Assembly: GCA_001600455.1 (NCBI GenBank)
Contig: BCKC01000003.1
Coordinates: 2,518,315 to 2,582,314, forward strand
Source: Endocalyx cinctus
Taxonomy: Eukaryota; Ascomycota; Sordariomycetes; Amphisphaeriales; Apiosporaceae
Direction: 5' to 3'
Length of the DNA: 64,000 nt
Translations under genes and position numbers: made by a program
The notes under the pieces: generated by a model
Told to the model about the DNA's origin: nothing
Seen by the model: the letters and a program-made list of their open reading frames with translations, nothing else
The model's database searches: none
Shown: piece by piece, positions 1 through 11,359 of the stretch
Layout of the letters: the number at the start of each line of letters is the position of its first letter
Position numbering within the stretch: position 1 is the stretch's first letter

Positions 1-1555
1 TTGGCTAATGTTACCTGGCTGAGCAGCATGACCTGGTTGAGCAATGTTACCTGGTTGAGCAGTATTACCTGGTTGAGCAGCATGACATGGCTGAGCAGTA
101 TGACCTGGTTGGGCAGCATGGCCCGGTTGAGCAGTTTGAGGAGTATGACTCGGTTGACTGGGTTGGTGAGGTTGGCCAGCGTGGCTTGGTTGACTAGATT
201 GACCAGCATGGCCAGAGGAACTCGGTTGACCAATATGGGAAGTTTGGCTTGGTTGACCGGGTTGAGCTGTATGACTAGCTTGACCAGCTTGAGCAGTTTG
301 AGGAGTATGGCTTGCTGGTTGACCAGATGGAGCGGTATGGCTCGGCTGAGCAGTATGGCCAGCTTGGCTCGGTTGAGCATTCTGAGGTGTATGGCTCGGT
401 GGTTGACTAGTTTGACCGCTATGGCCAGGTTGAGCAGTGTGCGTCTGATTAGGTTGAGCGGCTTGACCAGCATGGCCGGGCTGGGCAGTATGGCTCGGTG
501 GTTGGCTAGCTTGGCCACTGTGGCTGGGCTGAGCAGTCTGCCCAGATTGGTTCGGTTGGCTAGGTTGAGCAGCTTGAGGAGTATGGCTCGCTGGTTGACT
601 TGGTTGAGCTGTTTGACCAACATGGCTAGGCTGAGCAGTATGGCTAGGTTGAGCAGTCTGGCCAGATTGGTTAGGATGACCAGTTTGACCAGCATGGCTG
701 GGTTGACTGGCATGGCTTGATTGAGCAGTCTGAGGAGCATGGCTCGTTGGCTGGCTTGGCTGAGTAGTATGCGGTTGATTAGGTTGAGTAGGATGGCCAG
801 GTTGAGCGGCTTGACCAGCATGACTAGGTTGAGTTGTATGGCTGGGTTGAGCAGTATGCGATTGATTAGGTTGAGTAGGATGACTAGCTTGACCAGCTTG
901 ACCAGTATGGCTTGGTTGGTTAGGATGAGCGGCTTGACCAGCATGGCTCGATTGATTAGGATGAGCGGCTTGACCAGTGTGGCTAGGTTGAGCTGTATGG
1001 CCAGATTGACTCGGTTGATTAGGATGAGGAGTCTGACCAGCGTGGCTAGGTTGGCCAGCATGGCTTGATTGAGCTGTTTGAGGAGCATTGCTCGTTGATT
1101 GGCTTGGCTGAGCTGTGTGGCTAGGTTGAGCAGCATTGCTGGGTTGAGAAATATGGGGTTGATTAGGTTGAGCGGGTTGACCAGCATGGCTGGGTTGAGA
1201 AGTATGGCTCGGTTGAGCAGTGTGCGGTTGACTAGGTTGAGTAGGATGACTAGCTTGACCAGCTTGACCAGCCTGACCAGTATGGCTCGGTTGATTAGGA
1301 TGAGCAGCTTGATCAGCGTGGCTAGGTTGGCCAGTATGCGGTTGATTAGGTTGACCAGTATGGCTTGATTGAGCTGTTTGAGGAGCATGGCTCGTTGATT
1401 GGCTTGGCTGAGCTGTGTGGCTAGGTTGAGCAGTATGGCTGGGTTGAGAAGTATGGGGTTGGTTAGGTTGAGCGGCTTGAGCAGCATTGCTAGGTTGAGC
1501 AGTGTGCTGTTGACTAGGTTGGCCGGTATGGCCCGGCTGACCAGTATGGGCCGTG
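1..1555. repeat. Coding minisatellite, 9-bp periodicity with a higher-order ~300-bp unit
   Basis: On the plus strand TTG/CTG/ATG recurs every nine bases, spaced by AGC, GCT, AGT, ACC and similar codons. Longer blocks also recur: about 1054-1175 matches 1354-1475 at an offset of exactly 300 bp with only a few differences, and 841-960 resembles 1200-1320. The offset is a multiple of three, so copy-number change would keep the minus-strand reading frame. Confidence 0.85.
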
Positions 1556-1974
1556 CCAGCTGGTTTATTTTCCTCAATTCGGCTGTGTGCGCCGGTCATA
1601 ACACCGGGTTTGCTACCGGCTAGATTTTGGTGATGATCAGACGGATTCTGGGCCGTAGAAGCATTGGGCGGCATAGCATTATGGGGGTGACCGTCGAGGG
1701 GTTGGTTGGAAGCTGCGTCATGAGGTTTACTGGGTTGGTTGTGCGCGTTGAAATCCGTTTCTCCCATCTCAATACCGGAGTCGGTATGCCGGTGCTTACC
1801 GCCGGCTTGCTGTTCGGTCCGGCCGTGAGGGTCTTCACCCTTGTGGAGCTTATTATGTCCATGGCTTACGTGCGGTGAGTCTGGTTCTGCTCCGTCGTCT
1901 GACGGGTATTCGCCAGGGGCATGGTAAGTGATTTTTTCCAATCTATGTCCAAATGAGGAATGAGAAGAGGCCAT
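1..1974 (-). CDS. Repeat-rich, probably disordered hydrophilic protein; 5' part only, runs off the left edge
   Basis: The minus-strand frame opens at an ATG at 1974 (MASSHSSFGHRLEK...) and stays open for 658 codons to base 1, where it is still open, so the 3' end is missing. I checked each codon of this frame for stops across the repeat part. The first ~140 residues are hydrophilic and rich in His, Asn, Gly, Pro and Asp. After that the protein is a Gln/His-x-x array with units such as QPS, HTA, QPN, HAG and QPG, a 9-bp periodicity over about 500 residues. No signal peptide, membrane segment or known domain was seen. The composition suggests an extended, intrinsically disordered chain; a stress-type hydrophilic protein is only a guess. 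A GT inside the N-terminal part could mimic a donor site, but reading through needs no intron. Function unknown. Confidence 0.7.
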   Translation of the reverse strand, partial: MASSHSSFGHRLEKITYHAPGEYPSDDGAEPDSPHVSHGHNKLHKGEDPHGRTEQQAGGKHRHTDSGIEMGETDFNAHNQPSKPHDAASNQPLDGHPHNAMPPNASTAQNPSDHHQNLAGSKPGVMTGAHSRIEENKPAGTAHTGQPGHTGQPSQQHTAQPSNAAQAAQPNQPHTSQPSHTAQPSHTAQPSQSTSHAPQTAQSSHTGQPNQPHTGQPSHADQAAHPNQPSHTGQAGQAGQASHPTQPSQPHTAQPSHTSQPSHAGQPAQPNQPHISQPSNAAQPSHTAQPSQSTSNAPQTAQSSHAGQPSHAGQTPHPNQPSQSGHTAQPSHTGQAAHPNQSSHAGQAAHPNQPSHTGQAGQASHPTQPNQSHTAQPSHTTQPSHAGQAAQPGHPTQPNQPHTTQPSQPTSHAPQTAQSSHASQPSHAGQTGHPNQSGQTAQPSHTAQPSHVGQTAQPSQPASHTPQAAQPSQPNQSGQTAQPSHSGQASQPPSHTAQPGHAGQAAQPNQTHTAQPGHSGQTSQPPSHTPQNAQPSQAGHTAQPSHTAPSGQPASHTPQTAQAGQASHTAQPGQPSQTSHIGQPSSSGHAGQSSQPSHAGQPHQPSQPSHTPQTAQPGHAAQPGHTAQPCHAAQPGNTAQPGNIAQPGHAAQPGNISQ

Positions 1975-3341
1975 GATGTTACGTGGTAAGGTGATATCGA
2001 TTTAAAGATGCTTCAGTTGACCATTTAGATAAGTATTACTTGAGGTTTGTGAGAAGCGTGAAAAAACGAAGGTCATTTCGCCCAGAGACGACGGTTTCAA
2101 CCGACTCTATATAGCTCAACTGTCATAATTATTGTACAAATCAAAGATCGACACGACAGAATATTACCTACGTAACTTTTCATGATATTTACCGTCTACT
2201 CTACGCAATGTTGATTCCTGAGACAAAGGATATATGGTTAGCGGTGACATCAGAGCGACGGGAGGCGATCTCAGCTAAGGGGCTAGATTCTTTATCCCTA
2301 GACAGCATCAAATCGAGAAAGGAAAAGAAAAGAATTATATCTCGAGACAAACTTGTCTAAGAATTAAAATCGCGCTCTTCCAAGGTGAAGAACACTTTCC
2401 ATTTCGTCACCACACTTCTTTAACAAAACACTATTGAATAACTTGTCTCCTTTGGATCTAGAAATGCTGCTTAGCTTAGAGTTATCAGCTTTTGTCAACC
2501 CTTCTCTTTTTTAGGATACAGCTTCCAGGTTTTTGAAGAATAAAAGGCGGTGCATTAGAATAGATAGTGCAAAGTCAATGGCGTAGGTGGTGTCTTCTGG
2601 TTTTTGTTTACCGTAGACGCGTGGTGTAACTCTGCCCAGGTGGTCTCTCGCGACTTGAATACCTCCAATTCAAGTACAGTACATACTTAAGTATAGTACC
2701 TATTATAGCGTTATAGTGTAGTCTTTTAGTGATTACTTAGTAGGTAATTAGTGCGACATCCAGGCACGTTTTCAGGCGTAACGAAGTAGTACATTAGGCT
2801 CTTTAGTCAATTCCATTGGGTATAGTGACGACATCAGGTTAAGTCGCTTTGGGTGGCTCTATATTGAGAATATTCCAGATTCCTCTCTTCACTTTTATAC
2901 TCTTTTCAAACCGTACCTAAATTAGCATCCTACATACGGAGATACTCTCGGATAAGTATTGAAAATAATAACCGTTTTTCAAAGTTTTGGTTCAACTATG
3001 AATTCAATGCTATACTTGAGTAATATCATTATTTCTGATTTCGTATTTGTAGCTTGATACATGTTCAGGTTGATTCTCAAGTAGCATCTTGTCATTTCTC
3101 ATCGTTTTCCTTTTGTCTCGTAAGTGGGAAAAGCCTATCATGCTTGTCAAACGCCCCAATTCCCAAAATTAACTCCGAAAGTGACGGAACTTCAATAAAT
3201 GAGGGTTATCCGTAAAAGACAAATGTCATGACTCCTTGCTAATGTACAACACTCCGTAGATATTTATCGAGAATTAGTTGTTGATGGGGCAGATAGCGAC
3301 GAATATGAGTGGTTAGAAGAGTACTGTGATGCTTTCAGTTT
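1975..3341. other. Intergenic: promoter of the repeat protein and 3' flank of the membrane-protein gene
   Basis: No gene is supported here. The DNA is A+T-rich with short stop-interrupted frames. The left part must hold the promoter of the minus-strand repeat protein. An AGGGG stress-element-like pentamer lies near 2277, but single pentamers are common by chance. Confidence 0.5.
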
Positions 3342-6300
3342 TTAATATACCTCCTCGTCTGCGCTCATTGACTCATCTTCTCCGTTGCCCCCAAAATTTT
3401 CCGCGGCATTCTTGTAGGCTTGCCACTCGGAATACTGTAGCTCATAGCCTGCTGGTTTTACCCATTTAGGTATCAGCCCATGTTTTCTGAGGCGTCTCCT
3501 ATGCCTCATGCGTCCCCAGTAGTCCATGTATTTCTCGTCTGACTGGGTAAAGTCTGTATTTGTGATCCAATCCGATATTTCTGCTGCAAGATCTCCTATT
3601 TCTTCTCCCGCCCACCACACCCAAACTCTTCCTCGACCTCCTGTGGTCCATTCATCTAACATGAACGGCATTACATACGGGAAGTATGGCTCGTTCGGTG
3701 ACCACTCCGAAGGATACGCCTGCGTGAAATCATATTCAGGCGGGGCATAATATAAACAAAACGCCGATTCAAGAGCATACCAAATGCCCACTAAAAGCGT
3801 CAAGAGACCAAGCGTCGTGAGCTTGAATCTAGGGTTCTTGTGATATAACGAAGGTAAAGTAAGGATGGCAGCGGTTGATCGGTCTGCGACCTTGGCTGTT
3901 TGGGATGCTCTCTTCGAACCGGAAGCGTCTGTACCAGCGTGAGATTTGACATCCTTATGTTCGGTATGAGTTACCTTGTCTTCTAGACGCTCGATGCCTT
4001 TCTTAGCAGAGCGGATGCTTAAAAGACCGGTCTGTAGTGTTTTGCTCATCCTGTCAAATGCACGGAGTTCGTGTTCTCGATCTGTCAATTCGTCAAGATC
4101 GCGGCTATCATCGGCCCTAATTATGGTGTCTTTGGCGATCTGCTCTAGCTCATCGTCGTCAAATTCATGATTAGCAAGAATAGAATCAAAGTCATCGAGA
4201 GTAGAATCATCGATTTGGTTCATTTTCAAGATGGCTCGAATATCATCTTTTACTGAAGGGGGTTTCGCAGTATTGATCAAAGGGCGACGGCGTCGCGAGG
4301 CTGACCGTCTCCGGCGCATTGTCGTCGGGAGAGAAGAAGACCTAGTCCCGGACGCACGTAAAGCATTTCTAGCATCTCTTGATTCGCGCTTTACTTGCTG
4401 TCTCGAGGATGATCTGCTGGAGCCGAGACTGGAAGATGAAGGTGTTGCTTCGGGTGCATTGAGAAAATCTAACTTGAATCCATTCTCATCTTTCACTCTA
4501 ATAGTCGCTGGCGTGTCCACATAAGCACCGATCACGCGTGGCGTTGGTTGCATCAACGGGTCAGGCTTGTTCGGTTTAGGAGTCTCCTCTCCTACTGGCT
4601 CAGATGAAGCAGGCGAGGGGGCTCTGTTAGAACCCCTCTCAGAATAATTGTCCAAAGGAGCAAATAACTTCATCTCAGCCTCGATGCGATCTGTGGGGTC
4701 CACCTCGGAGATTGGTAAACTGGCGCGCTTTTCTCGTATCGAATCACTGGATAAGACTCGGCGAAGGCCTACAAATCCAACTGTCGGTTTATCTCTGGCA
4801 TTCTTAATTTCCAAATTTTTCGACCTTCCTTCTTCCCGATTAAACCTCGGTCGGCTATCATCCCTAGCATCAGACGAAGGTTTTAACGGGGATTCTTGTA
4901 TGCCTCTTTCTCGGCTCAGTCTAGGCTGAACACCCTCCTTAAGTTCAGAAGAAGACTTCAATGGAGATTCTTGACCGATACTATCTTCAGTCTTCTCCTT
5001 CGGTGGACTCGAGCTAGTAGCTCGAGCGAGCCGCTGAAGGAGGTCATGAGCATCGTTTTTAGTTGAGATTTCTGCCTTTGCGCCTGCTGACTTCTCTAAA
5101 GTTTGGGGTGGTTGATCTTTGGTTCCATCGAGTGACTTCGAGTTGGAGCTCTCTAAGATAATCCCTGGAGAGCTCGTAGATTTGTTCCTGTCTGTGCCTT
5201 TTTCTATACTGATCTTAGGTTGTTCCAATACTTTGTCGTCAGAAGAATGGTTAGATAGTCTATTTAGACTCTTCTTCATCTCGGGTGATTCTGAACGCGA
5301 CTCGGAATTCTTGATTCTTATTTCGTCAAGCCTACTTGAAGCTACAGCTCTCCGAGAAACGGCCTCAACTTCCCGAATTCTGATTTCATCAAGTCTTGTG
5401 GGGCCTCGCGGAGGCGTAGAGGGTTCCTCTTCTGGAATAGCGGCCTTAGCGGCTTTGGCTTCTTGTTCTCGGATTCGGTCAAGTCGAGAACTGCTCCTCC
5501 GGATAGTAGGTGGGGTGCTCGGGTGTCGAGAAGACGCGCCGTTTGGTGACCTGTGCGATGCTGCTTCTCTACTCTGGCCAATCCGAATCCGCGGACTGGC
5601 CGAAACCTGAAGGTCTCCGGCAGTGAAGTCGGCATCTAGCTGCCAACCATAGTTTTTTTCCGGCGAAGGATGAGCTGGTCGCATAATCGGGGATGGTCGT
5701 TCATCGCTAGGTGATTCATATTCAATGGTTGGAATAGGGGAATCTTGGGAATTGCGCTGCATACTTCTAAGGTCGACTTCCGGAATTTGGGGTTTGTTGG
5801 CTGTTGCAGAATCTCTTCTAATTTGAGTACCACCCCAACTGCTAGTTCGACGTTCATCGTGGTTCCCTCGAAGACTCCCGTTACTCGCTTTTTTAGCAAG
5901 AGCGTGACCAGTTTCTGAAACCTTAGGACCAAGTTTATTCTTATTCGCAAAAAGTCCATCGATAGGCCCGTTGCCATTTTGAAGATTGTGCCTCTTGTCA
6001 AATTGCTGAAGATGGAGTCCGAGATCACCATTGTCCTCCGTATTTCTGCGTGAACGTACCGGAATGCTGCCATACGGAGGGCGACTTGAATTGTAAGGTC
6101 GAGGTCGAGGTGCCGGACTAGGGGATCCATCGACGCCAAACCTGTTAGATTCAGCCATTGCCATATTGAAAGCTTCAGATATGTAAGGCATTCCTGCTGG
6201 TGAGCTATTGATTTCTTGTTGTTGGGCCAGTTCGAATGCTTTTTTCAGATCAATAGGGTCGCGCATGTCGGGGGATGGGGACGCTCGTCTCAAAAGATAC

Positions 6301-6689
6301 TGGCGGGTAGGCGTGCTCTGGGCAGAACTACTTATAGGAACTGTCGATTTTGGTCGAGGGATACGCGTCTGTGAAGGAGAGTCAAAATATGCAGCAGGTG
6401 AGCCCAATAGACTGCTGTTGCTACTGTTACTTTGAAAAGTAAGTGGGCTCGAATTCGTAGTGAGGTTCTCGGATCGCTGAAGTCTGTGTGTGCTTATTCT
6501 CGGAAGTTTAGATCGAAAACCACTGTCTTCGACGTCGGACGCGATATGTCTATTTTCCTTCGAATCGACCTTCTCGGTATTATTCAGTAGTTCTCGACGG
6601 GCGTTGAAAAGCTGTGTGGTAGTTTTGCGACCGTTCGGCTGCGCAGTTAGAACACCCGGATTTTTCGGAGAATCGCGATCGCTATACAT
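3342..6689 (-). CDS. Large single-pass membrane protein with long disordered N-terminal region, unknown function
   Basis: An uninterrupted frame of 1115 codons. Residues 1-800 are Ser/Pro/Arg/Glu-rich and probably disordered. They carry three copies of an S/T-RLDxIR motif (near residues 401, 431 and 452) and two copies of an ESPLK-S-S motif further on. Residues 813-910 are acidic, then helical and likely coiled coil. A single hydrophobic segment lies at about 956-978 (LTTLGLLTLLVGIWYALESA). The last 135 residues are rich in Trp, Tyr and Pro and look folded; the very end is acidic. The long soluble N-terminus, one membrane span and compact tail suggest an endoplasmic-reticulum or nuclear-envelope anchor protein, which is inference. 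I do not recognise the family. No intron is needed. Confidence 0.85.
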   Translation of the reverse strand: MYSDRDSPKNPGVLTAQPNGRKTTTQLFNARRELLNNTEKVDSKENRHIASDVEDSGFRSKLPRISTHRLQRSENLTTNSSPLTFQSNSSNSSLLGSPAAYFDSPSQTRIPRPKSTVPISSSAQSTPTRQYLLRRASPSPDMRDPIDLKKAFELAQQQEINSSPAGMPYISEAFNMAMAESNRFGVDGSPSPAPRPRPYNSSRPPYGSIPVRSRRNTEDNGDLGLHLQQFDKRHNLQNGNGPIDGLFANKNKLGPKVSETGHALAKKASNGSLRGNHDERRTSSWGGTQIRRDSATANKPQIPEVDLRSMQRNSQDSPIPTIEYESPSDERPSPIMRPAHPSPEKNYGWQLDADFTAGDLQVSASPRIRIGQSREAASHRSPNGASSRHPSTPPTIRRSSSRLDRIREQEAKAAKAAIPEEEPSTPPRGPTRLDEIRIREVEAVSRRAVASSRLDEIRIKNSESRSESPEMKKSLNRLSNHSSDDKVLEQPKISIEKGTDRNKSTSSPGIILESSNSKSLDGTKDQPPQTLEKSAGAKAEISTKNDAHDLLQRLARATSSSPPKEKTEDSIGQESPLKSSSELKEGVQPRLSRERGIQESPLKPSSDARDDSRPRFNREEGRSKNLEIKNARDKPTVGFVGLRRVLSSDSIREKRASLPISEVDPTDRIEAEMKLFAPLDNYSERGSNRAPSPASSEPVGEETPKPNKPDPLMQPTPRVIGAYVDTPATIRVKDENGFKLDFLNAPEATPSSSSLGSSRSSSRQQVKRESRDARNALRASGTRSSSLPTTMRRRRSASRRRRPLINTAKPPSVKDDIRAILKMNQIDDSTLDDFDSILANHEFDDDELEQIAKDTIIRADDSRDLDELTDREHELRAFDRMSKTLQTGLLSIRSAKKGIERLEDKVTHTEHKDVKSHAGTDASGSKRASQTAKVADRSTAAILTLPSLYHKNPRFKLTTLGLLTLLVGIWYALESAFCLYYAPPEYDFTQAYPSEWSPNEPYFPYVMPFMLDEWTTGGRGRVWVWWAGEEIGDLAAEISDWITNTDFTQSDEKYMDYWGRMRHRRRLRKHGLIPKWVKPAGYELQYSEWQAYKNAAENFGGNGEDESMSADEEVY

Positions 6690-7677
6690 GATACAATAAC
6701 TGAAAAGGTTTAAGGATTATATTTTTTTTGATAGAGAAATTATTATAAAGTAACGAGTTATAATGTGCAGACACAATGCGACAAGGTAAACTGAAGTCAG
6801 GCAGGAAGAAATGAGTTCGCGACGGGAAAGATATAGAGCATTTTCAGTACAACGGGGTATTTCATGATGTTGCAATAAAAAAAAAAAAGAAGAAAAATGA
6901 GAGAAAGGGAATGGAAAAGAAAAAAAAAAAAACAGGAAATCAATTTTGTGACTTTCAAAAATAGGCAGTCAGAATCAAATTGGAGGTATTATACGCATTA
7001 TGTAGAATATATAAGATAGAAAAAAAGATGAAGATAGTGAAAAGAACTCGAAATATTGTTATCAAGTCGCGACTTTCTTTAGGCTATGACATCCTAGCTC
7101 GACGATTTAATTGGGTTAGACTAATAAGAACTTGTAGCTGTATACATGAACTTTGTCTAAAATGGAAAGCGGTGACGGCGCCGACCGCGTATCGCTAACA
7201 CGAATAAGAGACATACTCACCTACAAGTATGTAAAGCTTGGCTATTATCGCTTCTAATCTTTTACCCCACATCTCTAAATTTTAGGTTAGCTACCTATGA
7301 CGTTACGCTAATCAATTACAGGCTTAGCATAGGAAGACCCTTAAGGCTTTACATACGTACAGTACAGTACGTACCTGAGTATTACCTGCATCTAATTACT
7401 GCTCGGACTTAGTTGCCTTGGTACCTATCTAGGTACCTATTTACCTAAGTAGTAGGTATGGACTGTTGTTATTAGGCGCTGTTACCGTATTACAGGTAAT
7501 ATTTAGTACCTAACCTAGGTAGATATCCACTGTATATCAGTCCTGGAAATACTTGATACTTAGTTCGTATACTTAGGAAGTACAAACACTATAAAGATTT
7601 GTTTCTCTATACTGGATTCGCATCTTCAGAAATCTTTCCTTTTTTTGGTATATTACAACATCTGCTCAAAATCCTTG

Positions 7678-7708
<31 letters not shown>

Positions 7709-8289
7709 CTATTCCTTTAAATCTCTACCTCTTTTTTTTTATTCCCTCTCTCTCTCTCTCTCTCTTCCACTCTCTTAATAAATACGAATGGATCATGATA
7801 TTCATTTATCTAATCTTATTTTATTTCTTAGATTCAAAAATCACGTAGAAACAACAAAGGGCATCCATGGAATATAGATACTGAATTACGTGCCCATCTG
7901 CCCATATAAACTTGTATAAATTAGGTATCAACCCCCCCGACGTCACTCCAGTTTTTTTAACTCATAAATCACTTGTCCACACTGCCAACAACCATTACTG
8001 ATATGAGATTCGTCCCTACTTGAGAGATTTGAAGTTCTAGTACTACCTACTTTGTACATTGCTACGTCAACTGTACGAGATGTACTGACGACTATATTCT
8101 ACCCCTACCCAGTACCTGCCGAGTAGGAGACTTTGTCAGTCAATGAGAACAGAATCATCTCATATAACTTATCCAAATATATTTTATATCTCTTCTTATG
8201 AATGATAAATGTCATTATGAACTTGATATCCTCAAAGTTGAAGACACTTCTGCGAAAGACCCGATAATCGAATAGTTGAGAGAAATTCG
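6690..8289. other. Intergenic, divergent promoter region with low-complexity tracts
   Basis: It separates the divergent membrane-protein and F-box genes. It holds A-rich tracts (6877-6930), a CT dinucleotide run near 7745-7764, and a cluster of TACCTA/TAGGTA motifs between 7320 and 7560. Only short, stop-rich frames are present and I see no gene. Confidence 0.6.
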
Positions 8290-10002
8290 ATGGCTTCGTT
8301 TGTCAGTCTCCCTATAGAGTTGATCCGGCTCATCGCAGGATCATGTTCAGCTCTCGATATTTTCGCACTCCGTCAAACATGCCGGTATATTCAGCAAGCG
8401 TGCGATGACTTTATTGTCTATCAGATGTCCTTTGAACTTCATGTATGAGCATTTCAGCCCTTGATTCAAGTGGAGCATTAACAATCTGATATCAGACACA
8501 GTTACCGGATCCTTACTCCAAGACTTTTCCCAGCAAGGCGGCGCTGATTAACTTTATGAAGTCTTATATTGATGGTCCTAGGATACCTTGTCAGCGGCAC
8601 GATGATCCTCGGTTAACCTGGTTGTGTCTCGCGGTTGCCGCTGCTCGGATCCCCATTATTGAACTGGAATTAGAACGTCTAGCCTCGAGCATACAAGTCC
8701 ATTCTACCTTAGGATCTCACCAGCTAGGAAAGGATACTAAAGGATCTCTTCAGGGCTTGCTGGGCTTCTTAGCTACTCTTTCCGTCTGGGGCTGTTAGTA
8801 TTATCCTCGTCACATCGCTTATTCCCGGCTTACTTACTAAAGTGTTTTGCTTCCATCTTAGATCCGACCTTGTGTAATTCAGCCATTGGAGCCTCTCTAT
8901 ATGGTATTTTACCCATTTTCTTCCCCGGCACGCTGGACTCAAACCATTTACGAGTTGATCAGTCCCTCGATGATGAGAAACCACTCCAACTCGCCTTCTG
9001 TCTTGCTATGTGCAGCCTCAACGATCAGGATTGGTTGATAACGCAATCTGGGAGATTACGTATTTTTGGTCATCGATTATTAATGGGACGTGAGTCGATT
9101 GACTGCATCGTTTCCGCCGTTGAGTCCATGTATGAGAGAAACCCACAGACCGTGTTTCAACAATCTTGGATAGGTCGACATACATACGCGCTGCTTGCTA
9201 TTGTTCTATTTACAAGAACCATTCAGCTTTCAGGCTCAAAACTCTCGACCAATCATCATCTATCTCAAATATCAACATGGCGTGCTATTCCGAATCCGAA
9301 CCTGATTGAATTCATTAGCCCGTGGTATCTTGAAAAAGGGCAACCCGGGGACGAAGACCATTTATGGATGCACGACGGGACTCTTCGGCCCCGTTTCCCA
9401 ATGTTGACACCACGTCTCATACTACCCGCTAAGGAGTCAAATGAGAAAGGGCAATACTTCTATCCCTTTGGTGGGGATGAATGGTGGTCGTGGTACACAA
9501 CACGCGTATGTATTACCCAATGCACCTAATTTTCTTTTCCCCGCTTGTTCTGAGCTATTTAGTGTTCCCATCTCCAACAAGCATCCTTCGCGTCTGAACG
9601 TTTAGTAATCTCTAACTTATGTTTATCTAGGTGCGGGACTTAGCTAAACACATTGACGAAGGAGAATGGTATGGATACTACGCACGGCTTGGAAAGGGGA
9701 AGCTGGCACGTGAGCCGTTACAAGATATTCGATTTCAGAAGCTAGCTGTCAACGGTGATAAGTACACAATAAATGGAGTCGGATCCGACAAGAATGGGAC
9801 CATTACTCTCCGAGGACAAGTCGATGCTTCGCCGTCTTCTTGTACGGTCCAGCTTCAGTATCAGGTAGGCGGTCAACATTCCACCTGGAACGGTTTAATT
9901 ACGCCCTTAGGTATCTGCGGAACGTTTATATCCGGGCAATGGCAGATGGCTAGCAGAGAGTATTTGTGGCTAGTTAGGAAAGACTGGATGTATAACTTAT
10001 GA
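8290..10002 (+). CDS. F-box protein, four exons
   Basis: Predicted exons 8290-8442, 8496-8793, 8862-9505 and 9631-10002, giving 488 residues. Introns are 53, 68 and 125 nt; the second has an almost perfect TTACTAAA branch site. The N-terminus (residues 5-45) is a classical F-box: LPIELIRLIA, then LDIFALRQTCRYIQQAC. The rest shows no repeat I can name, but residues after 380 are Gly- and Trp-rich beta-like sequence. F-box proteins join Skp1-cullin ubiquitin ligases as substrate receptors, so that role follows from the family; the substrate is unknown. The first-exon ATG was chosen because it gives a complete F-box and an in-frame first junction. Confidence 0.8.
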
Positions 10003-11359
10003 ATTGGCAACGAGTAATCCGTCCTACCAAGGTAATAAGTAAGTATCACGATTTATAAATGAATGGGAAAGCTGAGGTATCCTCTCAGGTTTAGATAACC
10101 ACCACCAACCTAAGGCACCTACCTACCTACCTACCTACCTACCTACCCACCTACCTTGTAGTTAGGTGACTCTACACACTCATTTCCGCTTACTGGGTAA
10201 GTGGAAGTTTATTTTCATAATAATGTATAATAGATAGAAGGGGTAATACTTAGACGAATACTTCTGGATATTGGGTTTTGTAACTGCTAACCATACACTT
10301 ATCCATGCTGAGTTTCACCGCAGACGCTGAACTTCGACTCTAAAGTAGACATTGAGATCTCGAAGCTTGCTATTACCGATAAGATGTCTTTCGAATATAA
10401 TGACCTTAAATTCACCGACGATGACAAGGGTGTTCAGAATACGGGATTTATAATGCTCCAAAATAGTGATTACATAGACAATTTCGTTTTTACAGATAAC
10501 GTGTATTAAATCTGTAGATAACTTAAGACGCATCGACATAACGGTTACACTGTGAAATGTCCACACACCAGCCGTAGAAACGTTACTCCACGAGAATTAG
10601 TCAACGATTAATCAGTCGGCTAGACGTCCCTCCGTACTAACCGAATAACTCCCCGAGTCGTGAGTTCGGGATAATTTGCGAGGTTCGGCAACATTTTAGG
10701 CCGTTTGTTCCATGTGTTCCGACTCTAAATAATCACAGAGAGACGTGACGACTCAGAACAGTTTTACACTAGTGCGCCCCCTTTTTCTGGACTGCAGGGG
10801 TAGGGCTTGAGAATCGATGATTCAAGCCCGACTTCGTATAAGCATACAGCATTATAACGACCTTACTATATAAGATTTGGAATGTTAACATTGTAAATAA
10901 ATTCTGGTCTCCGAGGGGTGAATACGCGTACTGTCAATGGCTGATTAATTGTAATTCCGAAATTCATGATCCGAGCAACTTCTTTTGAAGTCATAGCACT
11001 TAAGCACACCGACTATTCAATCATTCCGCTCCATATTGATTACTACCTACTTAAGTAATCCATATCCATATCCATATAGTACGTAGAAGATGCTAGATAT
11101 ATGATCCTGCTTTCTACGTGTACGTGTACATAGTATACCCCTCAGAATAATGCAGAGTAGGAAAGGTGCATAGGTGCATATAGATTAACTTAAACAAGCT
11201 AGACGTTATCCGCAATCACAACATCGATCTGAACTATCTCAACATATTTATTTGAACCCCTCCAACACTGAACTCTTTCACTTCATCCATCTCTCTTTTT
11301 AACTTATCCCTTTTCCAAGAAAAATTACATTTAAAAGTTCATTATAAAAATCATTCAAA
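10003..11359. other. Intergenic
   Basis: A CCTA tetranucleotide run lies near 10117-10155. A stretch at 10312-10509 is open on both strands but too short to call (see findings). The last 100 bases before the GST start are pyrimidine- and A-rich, as expected for a fungal promoter/5'UTR. Confidence 0.5.
10117..10155. repeat. (CCTA)n microsatellite
   Basis: About nine tandem copies of ACCT, with one ACCC variant, in the 3' flank of the F-box gene. Confidence 0.9.

Noticed and set aside
1..1623. Plus-strand frames of Leu/Ser/Met-rich repeats (WLSSM-type)
   Set aside because: They are the antisense of the minus-strand coding repeat, are broken by several TGA codons, and lack any non-repetitive coding part.
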